Shown here: one piece after another, positions 62,301 through 64,000 of the stretch
Layout of the letters: every line of letters starts with the position of its first letter
Position numbering within the stretch: position 1 is the stretch's first letter
Origin: CAIVAT01 sp964525995
GTDB lineage: Bacteria; Bacteroidota; Bacteroidia; Bacteroidales; FEN-979
Assembly (NCBI GenBank): GCA_964525995.1
Contig: CAZGIM010000010.1
Coordinates: forward strand, 89,700-153,699
Length of the DNA: 64,000 nt
Direction of reading: 5' to 3'
The notes under the pieces: model-generated
Databases searched by the model: none
The model's input: the letters and a program-made list of their open reading frames with translations, nothing else
Told to the model about the DNA's origin: nothing
Made by a program: the position numbers and the translations under genes

Positions 62301-62722
62301 CAATCAAAAACAAGTTGTTCACCTTTTTTACCTGTAAAACACCAGTAAGGCAGGTTCTTTTTGGCACAAGTCCTGAATGTCAGTGAAAAACAGTCGTTGA
62401 TATAAAGATCAAAACTGCGGTCCCCACTACTGGTTCCCTTTGAATGGGCTGCAATCCAACCAAAATAAATATATTTTCCCCCCGGATTTTCAGGTATGAC
62501 TTCCGTCTCCCATTCGATCGCTTTCTTACCATCTGTACATCGGGTGAGCAGCGCGACCTTCGCGACATCGGGAAGTGCAGAGTTATAATTGATATTTTCT
62601 CCGCTGAGCTCTTGAGCGTAACCCTTTAGGCAAGAAATTTTTCCAAATAATGGAACAACGACCTGAGCTGTTGAAACAAAGGAGAGGGTTACAAAGCAGA
62701 TCACCAAAAATCTAAATTTCAT
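59399..62722 (-). CDS. Exported GH38-like alpha-mannosidase
   Basis: A 1107-residue exported protein (signal peptide MKFRFLVICFVTLSFVSTAQ). The N-terminal half begins with beta-domains; the GH38 N-terminal catalytic domain then shows LIHHSHYDVGYSH (metal His and Asp), the segment ITDIPGLTWGTIPALARSGIRYFSDG with the candidate nucleophile Asp, and a helical middle domain. The C-terminal half has the beta-sandwich domains of this family. Typical GH38 enzymes remove alpha-mannosyl residues from glycans. ATG 62722 is preferred to the start 19 codons upstream, which would bury the signal peptide. Activity is inferred from the fold only. Confidence 0.8.
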   Translation of the reverse strand: MKFRFLVICFVTLSFVSTAQVVVPLFGKISCLKGYAQELSGENINYNSALPDVAKVALLTRCTDGKKAIEWETEVIPENPGGKYIYFGWIAAHSKGTSSGDRSFDLYINDCFSLTFRTCAKKNLPYWCFTGKKGEQLVFDWKMDDACGDAHGYMYLRVPAALYEKRKPLKLKVVGRQENSADWYMTFKYEFNESVEIEPVPLLTQDKRQVLNVVAIHFGNQVPLTLLVDNAEKYRFILKNGANNFDIFHDAVSSETLINVKAFIPGQSVREFNLNLKPVIQREIYLIHHSHYDVGYSHRQQEVEKIQNRNIANALQYISQTGDLPIEAQFKWNIETSMAVENFLKVCSPEQKADLITAVKNGRIGIGALYAGITTGLCQPEELFILTGYSGKLEKDFGISLPAAMITDIPGLTWGTIPALARSGIRYFSDGPNYVESYPDGGDRVGHSNKNWSDRPFWWVSPSGNEKILFWMAGKGYSSWHGMKAGDIYSRGKKKIAAYMNELDAEGYPYEMVQWRYSIVADNGPTDSLISGFVAGWNAKYNSPKIILSTIDRMFREFERRYGDQLPAFSGDFTPYWEDGAYSTAACMAMNRVNSEKLTQVSNLYSIKGSPVCPADDIAKAWEKILLFDEHTWGAYNSITDPDIPFVKDQWEFKKQFALDADSLVKYLYNPFILPDCTQTFDVLNTLSWPRTDVVYIDSAAASSSDVVVDDSGREVISQKLNDGRLAFLASDVPSLGSRSYSLVKKERRSEGSWSDHVAGQMENEFFRLKIDTITGCISSLIWKPLQFELVKSGNGEGLNKFLYVPGLDPEYAVSNDPSGEIRLKENGPLLAVVQIRNTAPGCHSLIREITIIKGINRLELANTIDKKSIREKESVHFSFPFSMNDAVTRYNTGWGGIFHPGVNQLPGSNQDYYCVQHWCDISDQRGGVSLLLREACLIEPGDLTDETPGKFGVKVWKSKPDTNPTLISYVMNNYWHTNFKADQEGTVTFHYALIPHGLFNLPETQRAGLSFNQPLLTIPTERMTPAGSLFTLSNHNVIVTSLAREDQGFSVRIFNTCEAPERFTIVPGSLRIEKLKIKSPDGETVLRPIEQPLDIPGFGIMEVILL

Positions 62723-62828
62723 AATTAATGAACTTTCAAGGATTTTTTTGGAGATGAACTTATGCGCATCATGGCACATCTGATTACGAAGCGAACAGTT
62801 TCTGCTGAATGGGTTAAGAATAAGTCGG

Positions 62829-62836
62829 CAAATCTA
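62829..62836 (-). promoter_or_regulatory. Candidate -7 element for the GH38-like gene
   Basis: TAGATTTG on the minus strand, about 107 bases before the ATG at 62722, with no clear -33 partner. Confidence 0.35.
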
Positions 62837-63456
62837 ACTGTTTTTCAGTACTTTTTTTACCCCGTGCGGTTCGACATTTCTATCTTCCGATGTAAAACCC
62901 ATGCTCGATCCCGTTTTTAAAATGACTGTCCGGTCTTCATCTCATCCGGAGAACTTGAAATTGCCAAAATGACCGCTACCCGAAAATCTATTAAAAGTTT
63001 TTCCCGTGAGCATAATTCCCGCTGAATCAACGCTCATTTAGGGAAAACCGTAAAAATATTTACGGAAAGTTTACCATATAAAATCAATTTTATTATATTA
63101 TGTTTGGAGTTTGAATATTCCAAACACGTACATACCTGCCAATCATGTATAAATATTTCATATCTACATGCCTTCTGGTCTCATATATTCCGAACTTCTA
63201 AATAGGCATGGGACTGGATAAATCTCTTTGACAGAGAATCATTTACTACTCAGTATGATTCGTAAAAGTCTTTTTTTATGACAATCAGTCCGATAATTAC
63301 CAACACATAGTGGCAATTGAATCGATAAAGAAAATTATGCAAAACAGCAAACGTGAGTTGTGCAAATTTGGTAGTTTAATAAGAAAATACTTTAATCACT
63401 TAATTCTTGTAAACCATCCACCATAAACATAATTTTTAATACATATATCATATCAA
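62837..63456. other. AT-rich region without a recognised gene
   Basis: About 620 bases. The first 150 are of ordinary composition; from about 63050 it is very AT-rich. It contains a hairpin CCGTAAA/TTTACGG (63048-63065), a second with 8-bp arms (63101-63108 and 63119-63126) and one 18-codon frame from 63145 beginning MYKYFISTCLLV, which looks like a lone or decayed signal peptide. No ORF longer than that is convincing. Confidence 0.5.
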
Positions 63457-63480
63457 TTAATCATTAAATTAATCATTAAA
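63457..63480 (+). repeat. Two tandem copies of a 12-bp AT-rich unit
   Basis: TTAATCATTAAA occurs twice in direct succession (63457-63468 and 63469-63480), ending 11 bases before the lipoprotein ATG. It could be a regulator-binding site or simple-sequence DNA. Confidence 0.55.
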
Positions 63481-63491
63481 ATTTTCCAATT

Positions 63492-64000
63492 ATGAAAAAT
63501 ATGTTAAATTTTCTGGTAATATCATTGGTACTTATGATGATTTTCATTACCAGTTGTAAGAAGTGTGAAAATGATGTTATTAACAAACAAACAAGCAACG
63601 TATTTCAAGAAAAAGTTATTCGATTGATAGAAGGTTTTAAAAGCAAAATGAACACTCCATTGAAAAGTGGAGAAGATATTTCACTTGACAGTGCCATTTG
63701 GCTTATAGAGGCTACTGTAAATGAAACTTATGCCAGAGCTGATAATTTTAGAGATGTCGTACATGTCGATTCTTCAGTTATTAGTATAACCCTGTCAGAG
63801 AACAATACTATTTCTGTATCGGATATGGCCACTGCATACCAACAAATGGTTGATAGTATTTCTCAACATTATTATTTAATAACAGGGGAAAAGGGTCTAA
63901 TTTTTGTTGATTTAGAAGTTGTTTCTACTCAAAATGGCCAAGTAACTGAACTACTCCCCATCATTAAGACAAAAAAGTTAAAGAGTATTGTTGTTCAACG
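63492..64000 (+). CDS. Hypothetical lipoprotein, cut by the window end
   Basis: The reading frame starts at ATG 63492 and stays open for 169 codons to the edge. The signal peptide ends FITSC, with the lipidated Cys at about residue 21. After it comes KKCENDVINKQTS and a mostly helical, acidic region with LDSAIWLIEATVNETYA near residue 75, a motif I recall from uncharacterised Bacteroidota lipoproteins. No function can be given. Codon use is noticeably AT-rich compared with the genes before 62.7 kb, as is its upstream region, suggesting an accessory locus. Confidence 0.72.
   Translation, partial: MKNMLNFLVISLVLMMIFITSCKKCENDVINKQTSNVFQEKVIRLIEGFKSKMNTPLKSGEDISLDSAIWLIEATVNETYARADNFRDVVHVDSSVISITLSENNTISVSDMATAYQQMVDSISQHYYLITGEKGLIFVDLEVVSTQNGQVTELLPIIKTKKLKSIVVQ

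Overview
The window looks like a chromosomal segment of a Bacteroidota bacterium, probably Bacteroidales/Marinilabiliales-like. Evidence: start codons are often preceded by the TAnnTTTG -7 element (twice with TTTG exactly 19 bp upstream), the L33/DUF4295 pair precedes ftsY, one protein has a type IX secretion sorting domain, one has a FISUMP domain, LytTR two-component signalling is present, and there are many surface lipoproteins and glycoside hydrolases. No rRNA, tRNA, CRISPR array, insertion sequence or prophage was seen.

Layout. 1-4.3 kb: 3' end of etfA, a split membrane Fe-S ETF:quinone oxidoreductase and a long acyl-CoA dehydrogenase, together a fatty-acid beta-oxidation electron module. 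4.4-9.7 kb: divergent clpC and gyrA. 9.8-12.2 kb: a TPR protein, a run of three hairpins, and an SRPBCC/GyrI-like protein. 12.4-14.2 kb: an extended SDR and a protein very like eukaryotic steroid 5-alpha-reductase. 14.2-14.6 kb: a GC-rich, hairpin-rich, ORF-free segment with its own consensus promoter on the minus strand, read as a structured non-coding RNA of unknown class. 14.8-15.8 kb: clpS and a CoA-type NUDIX hydrolase, divergent. 15.8-19.9 kb: a BtuB/BtuG-like outer-membrane uptake operon. 20-25.6 kb: a small lipoprotein, a MORN-repeat protein, rimO, ftsY, a DUF4295 gene too short for most ORF callers, rpmG, xerD and an SDR. 25.7-30.7 kb: a class III aminotransferase, aat, a PepC-like peptidase, a PflA-like radical SAM enzyme and a HAD phosphatase.

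30.8-52.2 kb is a glycan and envelope region. It holds two (alpha/alpha)6-barrel glycosidase-like proteins, a DUF2961/GH172 protein, a CAP-SPOR protein, a TIM-barrel/SUMF1 fusion in an operon with a sodium:solute symporter and an alkyltransferase, a metallophosphoesterase, an M23 peptidase, an aldose epimerase, PPK2 and an Ntn amidase. 52.3-62.7 kb: a 1201-residue adhesin-like protein, a GT-C-like membrane protein, a LytS/LytTR two-component pair and a GH38 alpha-mannosidase-like enzyme. From about 62.8 kb the sequence becomes strikingly AT-rich and gene-poor, and ends inside a lipoprotein gene.

How the parts may work together: ClpC, ClpS and Aat would form an N-degron proteolysis route. The glycosidases, symporter and mutarotase suggest use of neutral glycans, although no SusC/SusD pair is present. 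The most unusual elements are the putative ncRNA at 14.2-14.6 kb, the SDR/5-alpha-reductase pair and the glycosidase/SUMF1 fusion. All function statements come from reading motifs; no database search was possible.
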